DNA of 64,000 bases from Datura wrightii (taxonomy: Eukaryota; Streptophyta; Magnoliopsida; Solanales; Solanaceae), in the NCBI GenBank assembly GCA_035772735.1, contig JASDFA010000016.1, forward strand, positions 144,782,501 through 144,846,500, in the 5' to 3' direction. Position 1 is the first letter of the stretch. The number at the start of each line of letters is the position of its first letter. Below, piece after piece: positions 45,871-58,460 of the stretch. The position numbers and the translations under genes are program-made. The notes beneath the pieces are model-generated. The model was not told the origin of the DNA and searched no databases. It saw only the letters and a list, made by a program, of their open reading frames with translations.

Positions 45871-46720
45871 TGATGTCGGGCATATTTCTATGGCCATTTT
45901 CCATATTTTTACCCATATTTGATCATGTTTTGAGTTTTAATCCTTAATTTCTACTTAAATTCATGTGTGTATGTGCTGTTTATGCGCTAACAAACAATTT
46001 GAGTTGATTTGATCAGGAAACTAAGCAAAATGGACTCAAAATGATCCATGGACTGAAGATTTGAGGAGCTGAAGGGCCTGGAGCTATGGCTGGTGCCTCG
46101 CACCAAGTCCCAAACTTCAGAAAATAGAACTTTAGGTTGGTGCAGAGCATTGCACTTCACAAACCTTGGCGAGTTTAGTGGTGCCTTGCGCTATAAGTGT
46201 TCAGATAGAGAGAAATTTGATGAACACCTTGGAGTGATAGAGGGAGTGGCACGCCAAAGCCTCTCCGGAGCTTAAATTATTGGCAATTTGACTAACTCTG
46301 TGGTGATAAGTGGGGCGGCGTGCTAGGGTCATCTGGGGGAAAATCCCTATTTTAAAGAAAAGTTTTAGGTGGTAGAAGCGTTATTCGAAGGCTCATCTAT
46401 AAATATATGCCTTACATCGATTATTACATATCTTTGGTCATTTTTTGCATTGCATAGTTCGTTGGTGGAGGCTTGTAAGCCATTTGGAAGAAAGAAAAAG
46501 TTTTACACTAGGTTTTTCTCTTCTTTACTTGTATTTTCGCATGATGATGACTAAGTATTCACTTATTCAGCTTGTTTGTGAGTGGCTAAACATATATTCT
46601 AGGGTATTGGCCATGGTGCATGGTTGAATGTTTGAAATACTAACTTAATCTAGTTTTGATTCTTCAATTATGGTTGTTTGTATTTATTTCTGTTAATTTA
46701 TTATTTATGAGATTGATCAC
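45871..46720 (+). repeat. truncated Athila-type LTR J
   Basis: Starts TGATGTCGGGCATATTTC and runs parallel to LTR K (46721-48161) for about 850 bases, including the GGAAACTAAG, GGCATAT and TCTTCTTTACTTG segments. It is broken off after GATTGATCAC, where K begins. Its continuation is not in the window. The short ORFs at 46093-46627 lie inside it and have no family support. Confidence 0.75.
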
Positions 46721-48167
46721 TAATGTTGGGCATATTTTTATGCCCATTTTCCATGAGTTTAACCATATTTGATCATGTTATGAGTCCATAATCCTTAATT
46801 TATTCTTCAATTCATATTTGTGTGTGTTTTATGTGCTAACAAATTATTTGAGTTGATTTAAGCAGGAAACTAAGAAAAATGGGCTCAAAATGATGCAAGA
46901 AATGATGATCTGAGGAGCTGAAAGGTTTGGTGATATGGCTGGCGCCCCACACCCAGTCCCAAACCTAAGAGTATAAAACTTTAGTCTGGATCTATGAGTG
47001 CCAGCACTGAAACTTCATAGAAATTGCACTTCCAAAACATGACAAGATAGAGGGGGCGGCAGGCCAGGCTTTGTCGAAAGTTGAAATTGCTGGAAATTTG
47101 AATAACTCTATGGCGAGATACATGGGGCGGTGGGCAATGGTCATTTCGGGGTGAAAAAAGTTTATTTTAAAACCAAGTATTGAAGGGAAGAAGCATCTTT
47201 TGAAGGATCATCTAAAAATAGTGGCCTTAGGTCATTTGTTAAGTAATTTTGGCTTCTTGGAGCAGTCTTTATTCATTCTTACATTCCATAGTTCGTTTAT
47301 GAAATCTTGTAAGACGTTTGGAAGGAAGACAAAGTTCTACAACTAGGTTTTCTCTTCTTTACTTTGTATTTTTGTATGATGATGACTAAATATTTGTTTT
47401 TCCTCTTGTCTATGAGTGGCTAAACTCATATTCTAGGGTTCTGTCTATATTGAATAGTTGATTGTTTGAATGACTAATTAAATTTGATTTTCATTCTTCT
47501 CATATGATTGTTTGTTTTTATTTGTGTTAATTTAATATTTATAAGATTGATCACCTTGTAAGTAATCTGTTGACTTTCGATAGAACTTGGGAAAGGGAAT
47601 TGAAAGGGTTAAAAATAAATACAGAACAAGAATTCAAAGACCTTTGATCCCATTGGTTTTAGGATAGAAGTTGTTGTTGAGGATAGAGATATACTCTTCA
47701 ACCAAACTAGATGAAATACAAGTAGGCATAACCGTCATTTCATTGTTCTCTTGAGACCATAGGGATATAGGCGTTAGGGTTCATGAAATAGTTCTTGGAT
47801 GTTAGGGATAGTGGCAAGAAATGGGAGAGTAACTTGCAACTAATAACCATAGGAAGAATCATGCCAGTTTTATTACGTCTGGAAAACTCAACTTGAAACC
47901 AACCAAGTGTCATTTCCCTAGTCTTTCACCATCATCAAAATACAATAAAGCTTTCATTTGTTTTAGTTAATTTTATATTTGAAGTTTTAGTAGTTTAATT
48001 TTCTAGACCAATCTTCATTTTACTTGTATTGTATATTAATGAAATTAAAGTGACAAACTTATAATGATTAAATTGACAAGTCCCTTGGGTACGATATCTA
48101 GACTTCAAAATCCTATATTACTTGACGACCATGTGAGCTTGCATCCGCTTGGGCAACATCATATTTT

Positions 48168-48183
48168 TGGCACCGCTGGGGAC
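48168..48183 (+). other. primer-binding site of F (tRNA-Asp type)
   Basis: TGGCACCGCTGGGGAC starts 6 bases after the LTR end. It corresponds to the site of D with a few substitutions. Confidence 0.8.
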
Positions 48184-48259
48184 TTGAATATTGTTTATTC
48201 GTTTGTAGGTTAGAATTTTGTTTTGCTAGTCTATATTTTACGTTTGATTCTTATTTTTG

Positions 48260-50410
48260 TTGAAGTTCACCGGGTTATTTCCCTTAGTGTATGCCAAGCA
48301 TGAGAAGTCAAGGACCACCTTGGCTTCTCTTGATCTTGAAATAGAGAGAACTTTTAAAAGTTTAGTTATGGAAAATATTGGGCAAGCAGCGGGTGAAGAA
48401 AATGAGAGAGTTCCAGTGATGCATTTTGCTAGGCCTAATTTGGACAACACTTCTAAAGCGATCGTCAAACCGGCCATCACTGGGAACTTAGAGATGAAAT
48501 AAGGGACTGTGCGGTAGGTCCAAAACACTTGCCAATTTCAAGGCAAGCTGCACGAGGATCCCCACAGGCATCTGATGACGTTTGTAGAGCTGAGTGAAAA
48601 TTTTCACTACCAGAACGTTTCAGAGGAATATGTCAAGTTAACTTTGTTTCCATTCTTATAGATCAGAGAAGGCAAGGAGTGGCTTCAAAATGAGCCTGCA
48701 AGATCTATCTCCACTTGGGGATCCTCTCCAATAAGTTAATCATCCAGTTTTTCTCTTCGAGAAGAACTAATGGAGTACGTACAGAATGATGGAGAAATGC
48801 TAGCTCAAGTATGGGAATGTTACAAGGTTTACTTGAGAGATTGTCCTCACCACATGCAACCTAAGGAGATAAATGGGCACAACTTCATTGAGGGTCTGAA
48901 GCTCGAGTCGAAGATACTCGTTCATGCTATCGCACGGGACAGATTCTATTTGAAAGTTATGATGAAATTGAGGCTATTTTGAACCTCATATCTGCAGGGA
49001 GTCAAGATTATCAACACTCAGGCAGAGGATTTGTAGCAGGAAAGGTGTCAAGAAAGCTTAAGGTGGATGGTGTAGCGGAAATTAGGGCAGACATTAGCTA
49101 GTTGGTGAATGCGACCAGTAAGTTGGTGACCACACCAACACGAGGCGAAGTGTAGTAGGTACAAATCCCACCACCATCATGTGAGGCGTGTGGTGAAAGT
49201 CACACCTATTCAGGTTGTCCTCTTAATCCAAAGTGTGTATATTTTGTGGGACAACAAGGTTTTAGTGGTGCATTTGTAGGTATTGGCTATAATCAGGGGT
49301 ATTGGAATGGAGAAAATCCCTCGTGGCGAGGGAATCAAAACTTTCAATGGCCCCAAAACACTTATCAAAGGTTATAAAGCTGGTAGCATAATAGTTATTT
49401 TGAGGAGACAATAAAGCAATGGATGTTGCAGCAGATGCAAGTGGTTAATGAAATGCAAAATTCCATCTATGATCTTGAAAGGCAAATGTGCAATTGGCCC
49501 TAAAGCAGAACAACAGACCACAGGGGGCACTCTCGAGTAACACTGAGAAGAACTCCAAGCAAAATGGAAATGCTATTTTCTTTCGCAGTGGTAAGGAGCT
49601 GGGTAAGGCTATTCCCAGAAAAGAAAAAGTTGATGAGGAATAGGCCATCAGATGCAAGGCTGAGGTGGGGGAGTCTATCAACTCACAACCATAAATTGTA
49701 GTAGCTAGGCCACCTCCCCCAATTCCTCAAAGGTTGAAGAAGAAGATAGAAGATACAACTTGTAGTAAGTTTCTTGAGTTGTTAAAGTAGGTTCATGTGA
49801 ATATTCCATTGGTGAAACTTTTATAGAAATTCCCCAAGTACGCTAGGTATCTCAAGGATAATGTAGCCAATAAGAAGAGGCATACATAGTTTGAAACCAT
49901 GGATTTCGCAACAGTGCAGTTCCTGAATCAAGAACAAAATTCCCAAAAAGCTAAAAGACCTCGGGAGGTTCACTATCCCTATCACTATTGGAAGCAAGGA
50001 AGTTGGTTCAGCCTTATGTGATTTGAATGCGAGCATCAATTTGATTCCTACACTCCTATTCAGAACTCGGGGATTAGGTGAACCACGTCCTACCACAATG
50101 AAATTACAGCTTGTGGATCTGTATTTAGCCTATCCTGAGGGAATTATTAAAGATGTCTGGATTAAGGTAGGACCTTTCATCCTGCTAGTGGACTTTATAA
50201 TCCTAGACTATGAGCAGATACAGCAGTTCCCCTCATTTTGGGGAGAGGATTTTTATCCACCACCGATGTTTTCATACATGTTTAGTCAGGAAAGATGTCT
50301 ATGAGAGTAGCTGGTTAGGAGGCAGTATTTGAAGTGTTCAGAGCAGCACGAATGCCACCTCACTATGAGGACTTCAAAGTGAAGACGGTTGGAGAACCTG
50401 GAGATTGAAA
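48260..50410 (+). pseudogene. gag: gag-protease pseudogene of F
   Basis: Fragments in several frames follow the order of E: LHEDPHRHLMTFVELS and VKLTLFPF (capsid domain, about 48545-48660), LRDCPHH and NFIEGL (48830-48900), a Cys/His motif CEACGESHTYSGC (49180-49221), a proline-rich PPPPIPQRLKKK segment near 49715, and the protease motif LCDLNASINLIP at 50014-50049, where the usual Gly is Asn. Many stops and indels make it nonfunctional. There is no RT downstream. Confidence 0.8.
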
Positions 50411-50541
50411 TCAGTTAGTGGTGAAACACGTGCTGCATAAGAATTTAGCAGATCCTTGGTATGGTCATATGTCCACTAGGATGAAGGAGTGACGGGAAAC
50501 ATAGTCGTGCCATGAAGTTAAATCAGGCACTATATGGGAGG

Positions 50542-52342
50542 TGATAATGTTCAAACTACACCCTTCTTTATAGGAGAGCGCAAACAGTCATTGTAGCAAA
50601 ACAAATAACCCCACGGATGTCGGGGTCGAATCCCACAAGGAATGTAAAATGATCATGCAATAGTTGTATGTTAACTTGAATTAGTTTGCACCAATGTACA
50701 AACTATTATTTAAGTCATTTTGATCATAATTTAGTGCTACCTCACATTTAGGCTCATTAGATTTCTCCCTTTCTTGTAAACTTCCAAACTTAGGCTTTTT
50801 TCCTCTTTTTCATTTATTTCCATATCTCTCCCTATGTCTTAGGTTTCAAGCCCCCATTATTTTCATTCATTCATCACTAGCAATTAGGGAGGGCGGGTGC
50901 CAAAGAAGTGGATTACAAAAGGGTCATTGGCTTGTAATGTGGTTTCCAAGAATAAGCAGTCCAAAGGCTCAACATTTGCTAGCAAGGAAAGACGTTTTCG
51001 GAGGTCATTTTGGGTGAAGTGACTAATCAAACAAAAGACTAAAATCATATTCTAAGTGCAGCTACATCTAGAATTTTTCCTTTAGTCACATTTAGGGAAA
51101 GTTCTAGACAAGAAGAGATGCATGAGATTCATTCAAATAACCTTACTACACAAGGCATCACACCCAAATAGTTCGTACAAGCCATCATTATCACAAGATT
51201 TTGATTCGAGACCATAGAGCATGGGAATTCACAAGACAAATGGTGACTATGCAATGTATGAAAAGAGAATGCTACATTTCCTATTTCAAATGCCCGTGTT
51301 TTCTTTCAACTACATTTTTCATGCCGCACAAATTTTTGTTGGTACATCTCAAAAACAATTCCACGAAAGACTCAAAGAACAACATGGCATTTTCCCTTAA
51401 GAGAGTCACCTCACAATTTATCATTGGGAAATATCATACGGTTCGACAACAAAAAGAAAAAAAAGAAAATGCTCCTTGGGAAAGAACCGTGATATGAAGA
51501 AAACCCTTGGAGTTTAATTAGTACCTAGTATTTACAAACGCGAAATAAAACTCGGGTCACAATTTTAGGCAATAATAACAAAGACCCATTCATTGGAACT
51601 AACACAAAGACAATCTTTTGATCTCATTCATTAACAATTTTAACAAAACAAATGGCCCGACAAGGGAAAACATCAATCGCAGAAAAAATGAACCCGACCT
51701 AGGCTCACAAATTCTCATAATTCAAACACAAAAACTCGACAATGGAACAATTTCATCAAAGACCACAACACTCACCTCACCACCAATTATGAAAATTTAC
51801 ATTGTCCCCAATGTATGTATGAAAAGTATAAAAGTGAAAGGACTTCCTGTTGTGGTCACTCTTCGTCAGCCTCATCATCATCACCATCACCAGCCACTTC
51901 TTCCCCAACTTGTCCAACATCATCCACTCCATCCTCATCATCACCTAAGCTCTTGAACAAATCATCGATTTGGCCTCGAGCTATGGAAGGGGAAACTATA
52001 GCTCTGTCAAGAGCACTCATGTTGGGTACTTCCATAAGCGTATCACTCTTCCATTCCTAAATCTTAGCCTAGAGAGAGATGACATCTCCCTCTACCACAT
52101 CTACATGAGTACACAACTTGATCAAGTTGTCTTTAATCGACTTCAACTCCTGCTTGACTATTTTCATGATAAGGTTAGGGAGACACTTAGCTAGTCATTG
52201 GAGTTGACCTTCATGTGAGTGGATAAGCTCCGCAAGAATATGAAGACCACTAGGTGTGAAGAGGTGAGGAACCTCAAACTGATGCTTCTTTGGAAGCCTG
52301 ACCAGATGCCTTAGGATGTGGTATGTTGAGATCGGGGGAAAT
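50542..52342 (-). mobile_element. inverted Athila-type fragment L
   Basis: Read on the minus strand it has the C-terminal part of a PF20167-type ORF (51856-52342), 3' noncoding sequence and what looks like an LTR end (GGGATTCGACCCC, then TTTGAACATTATCA) at 50542. The insertion point lies within the hairpin motif of F. The few bases 62530-62535 beyond element M belong to it. Exact LTR limits are not clear. Confidence 0.6.
51856..52342 (-). pseudogene. C-terminal PF20167-type ORF of L
   Basis: On the minus strand the frame reads through segments such as HLFTPSGLHILAELI, VKQELKSIKDNL and ARGQIDDLFKSL into an Asp/Glu-rich tail with stop TGA at 51856-51858. The layout and the acidic end fit the transposon proteins of E and H. 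At least two stops break it. The N-terminal half is missing beyond 62535. The His-rich ORF on the plus strand here (51618-51956) is only the antisense of the acidic tail. Confidence 0.68.
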
Positions 52343-54901
52343 TGTCATGACCCGAGAGGAGACCCGGATCGTAGACATGGGACAGGGGACCCTGAGAGAC
52401 CCCAAGTCAACCCATGGCATAAGAATTTCACTAACTCATTTAATAAACATGAAGGAAACATAAATGTAAACTTAGCGGATGTCTAACTTAACATAACAAC
52501 AGAATGAACATCTGAAGTAGAATACATGTCTAAGTCTGATAAGCCTCTAATCTAGACGAGATGATGGGACAACACCCCCAACTAGCTCAGAAATACTGAA
52601 ATTGAAAATAAGGTCAAGATAACTGAAAGTTTAGTCCTCGGAAGATGAGGACTCACCAAAACAAGCAGGTGGTAACTCTAATAGCGGCTATGAACGGGGC
52701 TATACCTGAGGACCCAATCCAGCAACATGAAATGATGCGACATAAAATGTATGCACTCAGTACGTGGAATGTACCGAGTATGCAAGGTAAGTAAAACCAC
52801 TAGAGCAATAACAATCTTTCAAAACAAGTCATACATATACGATAGCCTTTAAGGATAAGAAAAAGATCATAAGCATTCATTATGAAATCATTCTTATTTT
52901 ATACAAGGTCATGCATGGCTTTAGAATATCATGACTAAATCTAATGACTCAAGCTAAATCATAACATTTATATCAAAAGCTGAAGAATGAGTCAAACCTT
53001 GCTATTTAAACATGCATGCATAAGATAATCATCATGAGTAATGTGTATGCAAATCCGAATGATATAGACAGTAGGAGAATCGTCACTTAACCGACATACC
53101 AGGATAGAGCTTACGTGGTCCCGTCGATTACACTCAAGTGGGCAGAGTTGTCCAAAACCTTGCCAGGGCTAGAGACGCTACCATGATATCTATATCAAGC
53201 TTAAAAGGCCAATCGGGCCTGGGATAGCTCACAAGGGAGGTCCTAATCATATAATAAAATAAACCTACGTTGGCGCGTAGTTCTGGGGCATAGCATAGTC
53301 GACCCTTAGCCCGCTCGGTGCTAGACTCTTCTCCCAAAACATGCACTGCTCTACATCGTATAAATATGAAGCTCAACATCATCTAGTGATGAAGCTCAAC
53401 CTAAAATCATGCATAAACTCAACATCATATAAAACGAAGCTCAACTTTGTCTATTGACAAAGCTCATTATGAAATCATGCATACACTAGACATCATATAG
53501 ATATGAAGCTCAACAATGTCATCTTGACAAAGCTTAGAATAGAATCATGCTTAGACTCAACATCACGTGAAACGAAGCTTAATGAAAACATACATCTTAA
53601 TAATGAATTCATGCATATGAGCAGCTTTACTACGACACATACCACAAGCTTAAATAATAGGGGAGACTTTACTCAAAAATCATGTGGTATGCCTACTTAG
53701 AAATATCACTTCATCATTAGCAATATAAGGGCCTTGCCCAAAACCTTATCATGCTTCAACTCATATAATTCAATTGAAAACACTGTAATTGGGAGATTTC
53801 ACTCCAAAACAAAGTAATCAAGTCAATTCACGAAAATCCTTATTCATACTCAACATTGGGCACTACCAGAAGCTTCATCATACTTGGGTCAATTTATTCT
53901 TTATTAAAAACATCATCAAAATCATGAGTAAGGTTGGAAACATGCTTTTCATCATCTACTCCATCATCATCACATTCTATTATGAGCTACCCACACATGG
54001 ACGTTTTAAATTCAATTTTAGAAAAAAACAATTTTATAAAAGAAATTAAGATAGAATCCGTCCAAGCTCAGTAAATCACAATATCAACTCAATTTAATCA
54101 TACCCATGAGTAGAAATGTAAGAATCATGCAATTAAATGAAGACCCATACTTATCATCACAAAGTAATCACAAAATGATAAGGAATGGGCATGGGTGTGG
54201 AAGGAAGCACCCACTCATAGCCTTACATAACTGGGAATGAAGAATCTTAAATCCTCCTAATTACCCAGCTGAGATTTCCCTTGAAAACCTTGAAATTCTC
54301 CTCAATTTCTCCCTTTAAAACCTTCAACCTTGCATGCATGAAGAAATGGCCTAAGATGGGTTTTTCGCTGCTTAAAACCCTCTATTACGAGCTTAAAACG
54401 ACATAGTATAGGCCCTTAGAACATAGGAATTATGGAAAAACCCTCACTGAAATCGCTGAAATTAATTGTCAGGGGGTTCTAATGGACGACCTGACAACTC
54501 GTTACTAGGGCACACAATCTGTTGGTTCACTTGTCTAGTACACTGCCTCATCCTTCATGTAAATTCAACTGGTTTGGTAATGGCCCTCCTAACAGGTCAT
54601 TAGGACTGACGATGACTCATTAGGTACCATCCGTTATGTACACAGGATAAGCTTTACCCTCTTTCTCTTGGACCTCCCCAAGGCTGACATGAAGACTCGT
54701 GGTGACTGACCGCGAGTCGTTATATCACCCGTGAAGACCTCGAGTCCTTCATCATCTCTGGCCTTCCCCATGAGTCACTTGACGAATCATTTGGGCTTTT
54801 CACGAGTCGTTAAGTGACCCATTCTGCAACTGCTGCAACATTTTCCAGTTTTCCTCCTGAGTCACTTTTGGGTCCGATTCTTTAATTCTTGGGGTATAAC
54901 A
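52343..54901 (-). repeat. 3' LTR of element M
   Basis: 2559 bp. Contains a series of GACGACTCGT/ACGAGTCGT-like inverted repeats between about 54470 and 54830, decayed here relative to the other copy. The short ORFs inside (for example 53134-53382) have no family support. Confidence 0.92.
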
Positions 54902-54936
54902 ATATCTCCCCATTGGGAACATTCATCTTCGAATGT
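54902..54936 (-). other. polypurine tract and hairpin of M
   Basis: On the minus strand ACATTCGAAGATGAATGT (54919-54936) precedes TTCCCAATGGGGAGATAT, which abuts the LTR. The hairpin is a variant of that in A and B. Confidence 0.75.
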
Positions 54937-55199
54937 TAGAAACATGCATGAAACAGAAGCAAGAAATTATCATACTCCAATACTGATTATTTTATTCGAA
55001 ATTCCACAGAATGACTACCTCCGAAAAGACCAATATAGCTAAACAAAATTCAGGCATCACATACATATAGCACAAAATAATTCAAACTTGTGCACATTAA
55101 CTGATCATGGAAACTGATTAGAGAATTAAGGAAATAACTGAGACCTCAACTCAGAACTGAGCCGGTAGAGAACAAATGTGGGTATTTAGCCATCATGTC

Positions 55200-58100
55200 A
55201 GCTTCGGCCTCCCACGTAGCTCCTTCAACATGCTGATTCCTCCATAAAACCTTAACTGAAGCTACCTCTTAGTTCCTCAGCCTTCGAACTTGTCGATTCA
55301 AAATTTCAATCAGAATTTCGTCATAACTAAGGTTGTCTTTCACACCAACACTATCTATCGGAACCACCAAGGCTGGGTCACCCAAGAACTTTTTCAAAAG
55401 CGATACATGGAACATGGGATGAACGGAAGCCAATTCTGAAGGCATGTCCAAATCATATGCCACCTTGCCAACTCTTCTCACAACCCGGTAGGGACCAACA
55501 TAGCGGGGACTGAGTTTATCTTTCTTTCCGAACCGCATGACTCCCTTCATATGAGATACCATTAGAAACAACTAGTCATCTGCATCAAACTCCAATTCTC
55601 CTCTTCTCACATTGTCATATGATTTCTGATGACTCTGAGCGGTTTTTAAAAAGTCCCTTATCAACTGAACCATCACCCTCGCCTCATGAACCAAATATGG
55701 TCCTACCACAGCTACCTCACCAACCTCGAACCATTCAATGGGAGATCTGCACCTTCGCCCATAGAGAGCCTCGAACGGTGCCATCTGAATACTAGAGTGG
55801 TTACTGTTATTATAAGCAAACTCGATCAAGGGCAAATGATCATCCCAACTACCTTTGAAATCCATAACACATGCCCTCAACATATCCTCAAGAGTCTGAA
55901 TGGTTCATTCCACTCGACCATCTGTCTGAGGATGAAAAGTTGTGCTTAGCTAACCTAAGTGCCGAGCCCTTTTTGAAATGAACGCCAGAATTGAGAAGTA
56001 AATGGAGTACCTCGGTCCAAAATAATAGACAAGGACACTCCATGAAGTAGAAACAACTCCCGAATATACAGCTTGCATAATCATCCGCTGAATCTGTCGT
56101 CTTGACCGGTAGGAAGTGTGTAGCCTTGGTTAACGTATCCACCACAACCCAAATGGAGTGGTATTGCCGGCGAGTATGAGGTAGACCTATAATGAAGTCC
56201 ATATTTATTTCTTCCCACTTCCTAGTGGGGATGGCAATATCCTGAAGTGCACGTCCAGGTCTTTGATGCTCGGCTTTTAGTTGCTGATAGTTTGGACATT
56301 ATGCTACGAACTCTGCAATATCCCTTTTCATACCATCCCACTAATAGATTTCTCGCAAATACCAATACATTTTCGTGGACCATAGATGAATAGAATATCT
56401 AGTACCATGTGCCTCATGCAATATCCGAACTCACAAATTATCAACATTCATAACACATAGTCGACTAGAACACCATCTCCCCCTTGGGAGAAAACTCCCA
56501 CTTTTTGATTCCACACCACCTCCTTCAGCTTCCTCAATATTGGATCCTCATCTTACCTGGATTTAACATCAATTACCAAGGACGATTCTTGCCCGTTATG
56601 CACAATAACATCGCCATCGGTCGAATCGATCAATCTAACTCCCAGCCTCGCAAGCCGATGAACATCTTTCACCAACTCCTTTTTCCCCTCATCCACATGG
56701 GACACATTTACCATTGAGAGTCTACTAAGCGCATCCACGATCACATTAGCCTTTCACATGTGATAAAGGACAATCATGTCATAATTCTTAAGTAACTCCA
56801 ACCACCTCCTTTGCTGAAGATTTTGATCTTTCTGTATGACCACATATTGAAATCTCTTGTGGTCAGTAAATACATCCACATGGACCCCATACCAGTAATG
56901 CCACCATATCTTCAATGCGAACACCACCACGACCAATTCAAGATCATGGGTCGGGTAATTCTTTTCATGCACCATCAGCTGTCAAGAGGCATAAGCTATA
57001 ACCCTCCCACGCAGCATCAATACACACCCAAGTCCAACTATGGAAGTATCACAATATACCATGAAACCATCGTTATCCTCGGGTAGGGTCAATACTGGTG
57101 CTGAGGTAAGTCGAGCCATCAACTCTTAGAAAGCCTCTAACCACTGAAACTTCACATTCTTCTGAGTGAACTTCGTCAAAGGAGCTGCAATGGATGAGAA
57201 ACACTCCACAAACCTCCAATAGTAGCCAGCTAGGCCCAAGAGACTCCGAATGTCCGAAGGATTCACCGTTTGGGCCAATTCTTCACCGCTTCAATTTTCT
57301 GCAAGTCTACTTTTATGCCTTCGCTAAGCACCACATGGCTCAAGAATGCCATGGAGTCCAACCAAAACTCAACTTGCTGAACTTTGCATACAATTTTCGG
57401 TCCTTGAGGGTCTGGAGAACTACTCTCAAGTGAGCGACATGCTCCTCCTCGCTCCGAGAGTATACCAAGATGTCATTAATGAACACGATCACAACCAGGT
57501 CCAAATATTGCTTGAACACCCTGTTCATTAGGTCCATAAAAGCTGCAGGAGCATTCGTCAAACCAAAAGACATAACTACAAACTTGTAATGACCATACGT
57601 GTCCTAAATGCCGTCTTTGGGATATCACTCTCCCGAACTCTGAGCGGATGATACCTAGATCTGAGATCTATCTTTGAGAAACACATAGCACCCCAAAGCT
57701 GATCAAACAGATCATCGATCTTGGGTTGGAGATACCTGTTCTTGACAGTGAATTTGTTCAACTATCGACATACGAAGGGAACAATCTTTCTTCCGAACAA
57801 ATAATACTGGTGCACCCCATGGAGACTAGCTCGATCTAATGAAACAATTATCTAGCAAATTGTTTTACTGATCTTTAAACTCTTTTAGCTCGGCTAGAGC
57901 TATCTTGTAGGGAGGAATAGATATAGGTTGTGTATCGGGAAGGAGGTCAATATCGAAGTCAATCTCTCGCTCGAGAGGAATACCTAGAAAATCATCAGGA
58001 AAGACCTCTGGATAGTCACGTGCTACTGGAATTGACTAAATAGTCGGGGTTTCGGACTCCACGTCCTTAACACTAACTAGATGGTACAAACAACCCTTAG

Positions 58101-58460
58101 AAATCATCTTTCTGGCCTTAAGGTAGGAAACGAAGTGACCTACAGGCACAACTGAACTACCCTTCCACTCTAAGACTTGCTCACCCGGGAATCTAAACTC
58201 TGCTGATTGGGTCCTGCAATTAATGGAAGCATAACAAGCATACAACCAATCTATGCCGAGAATAACATCAAAATAGGTCATGGATAACTCTATCAGATCT
58301 GCTGAGGTGACCTTATGGAGAACCAAGACCGGGAAATTTCTATACACCCGTCTAGCTATAACTGAGTCACCAACTGGAGTAGAAATCGAAAATGAGTCTG
58401 AAAAGACATTGGTACTGACTTCGGAGCTACTGGCTACATAAGATATCACAAAGGACAAGG
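55200..58460 (-). pseudogene. pol: pol pseudogene of element M
   Basis: Minus-strand order by position: protease 58460-58036 (VGDSVIARRVYRN, FDVILGIDWL); RT 57761-57340 (KIDDLFDQLWGA, FINDILVYS, with Asn in place of the first catalytic Asp); RNase H 56975-56553 (YPTHDLELVVV, FTDHKRFQY, VDALSRL); integrase 56202-55572 (SIWVVVDTLTKATHF, a frameshifted middle, then PLIEFAYNNSNHSS); integrase C-terminus 55571-55269 (GVMRFGKKDKLSPR, VHPMFHVSLL). Stops and frameshifts occur throughout. Confidence 0.9.

Larger units (their letters stand above)
46721..50541 (+). mobile_element. Athila-type element F, 5' portion
   Basis: Has a 5' LTR (46721-48161, 1441 bp, first dinucleotide decayed to TA), a tRNA-Asp-type primer site, gag-protease remnants and the start of the conserved hairpin motif. 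It is cut at 50541 by fragment L. As in E, sequence after the protease goes straight to the hairpin region without RT. It is much more decayed than E. Confidence 0.8.

Noticed and set aside
51618..51956. His/Pro-rich plus-strand ORF with a run of histidines
   Set aside because: It is the antisense of the Asp/Glu-rich tail of the PF20167-type ORF of L on the minus strand.
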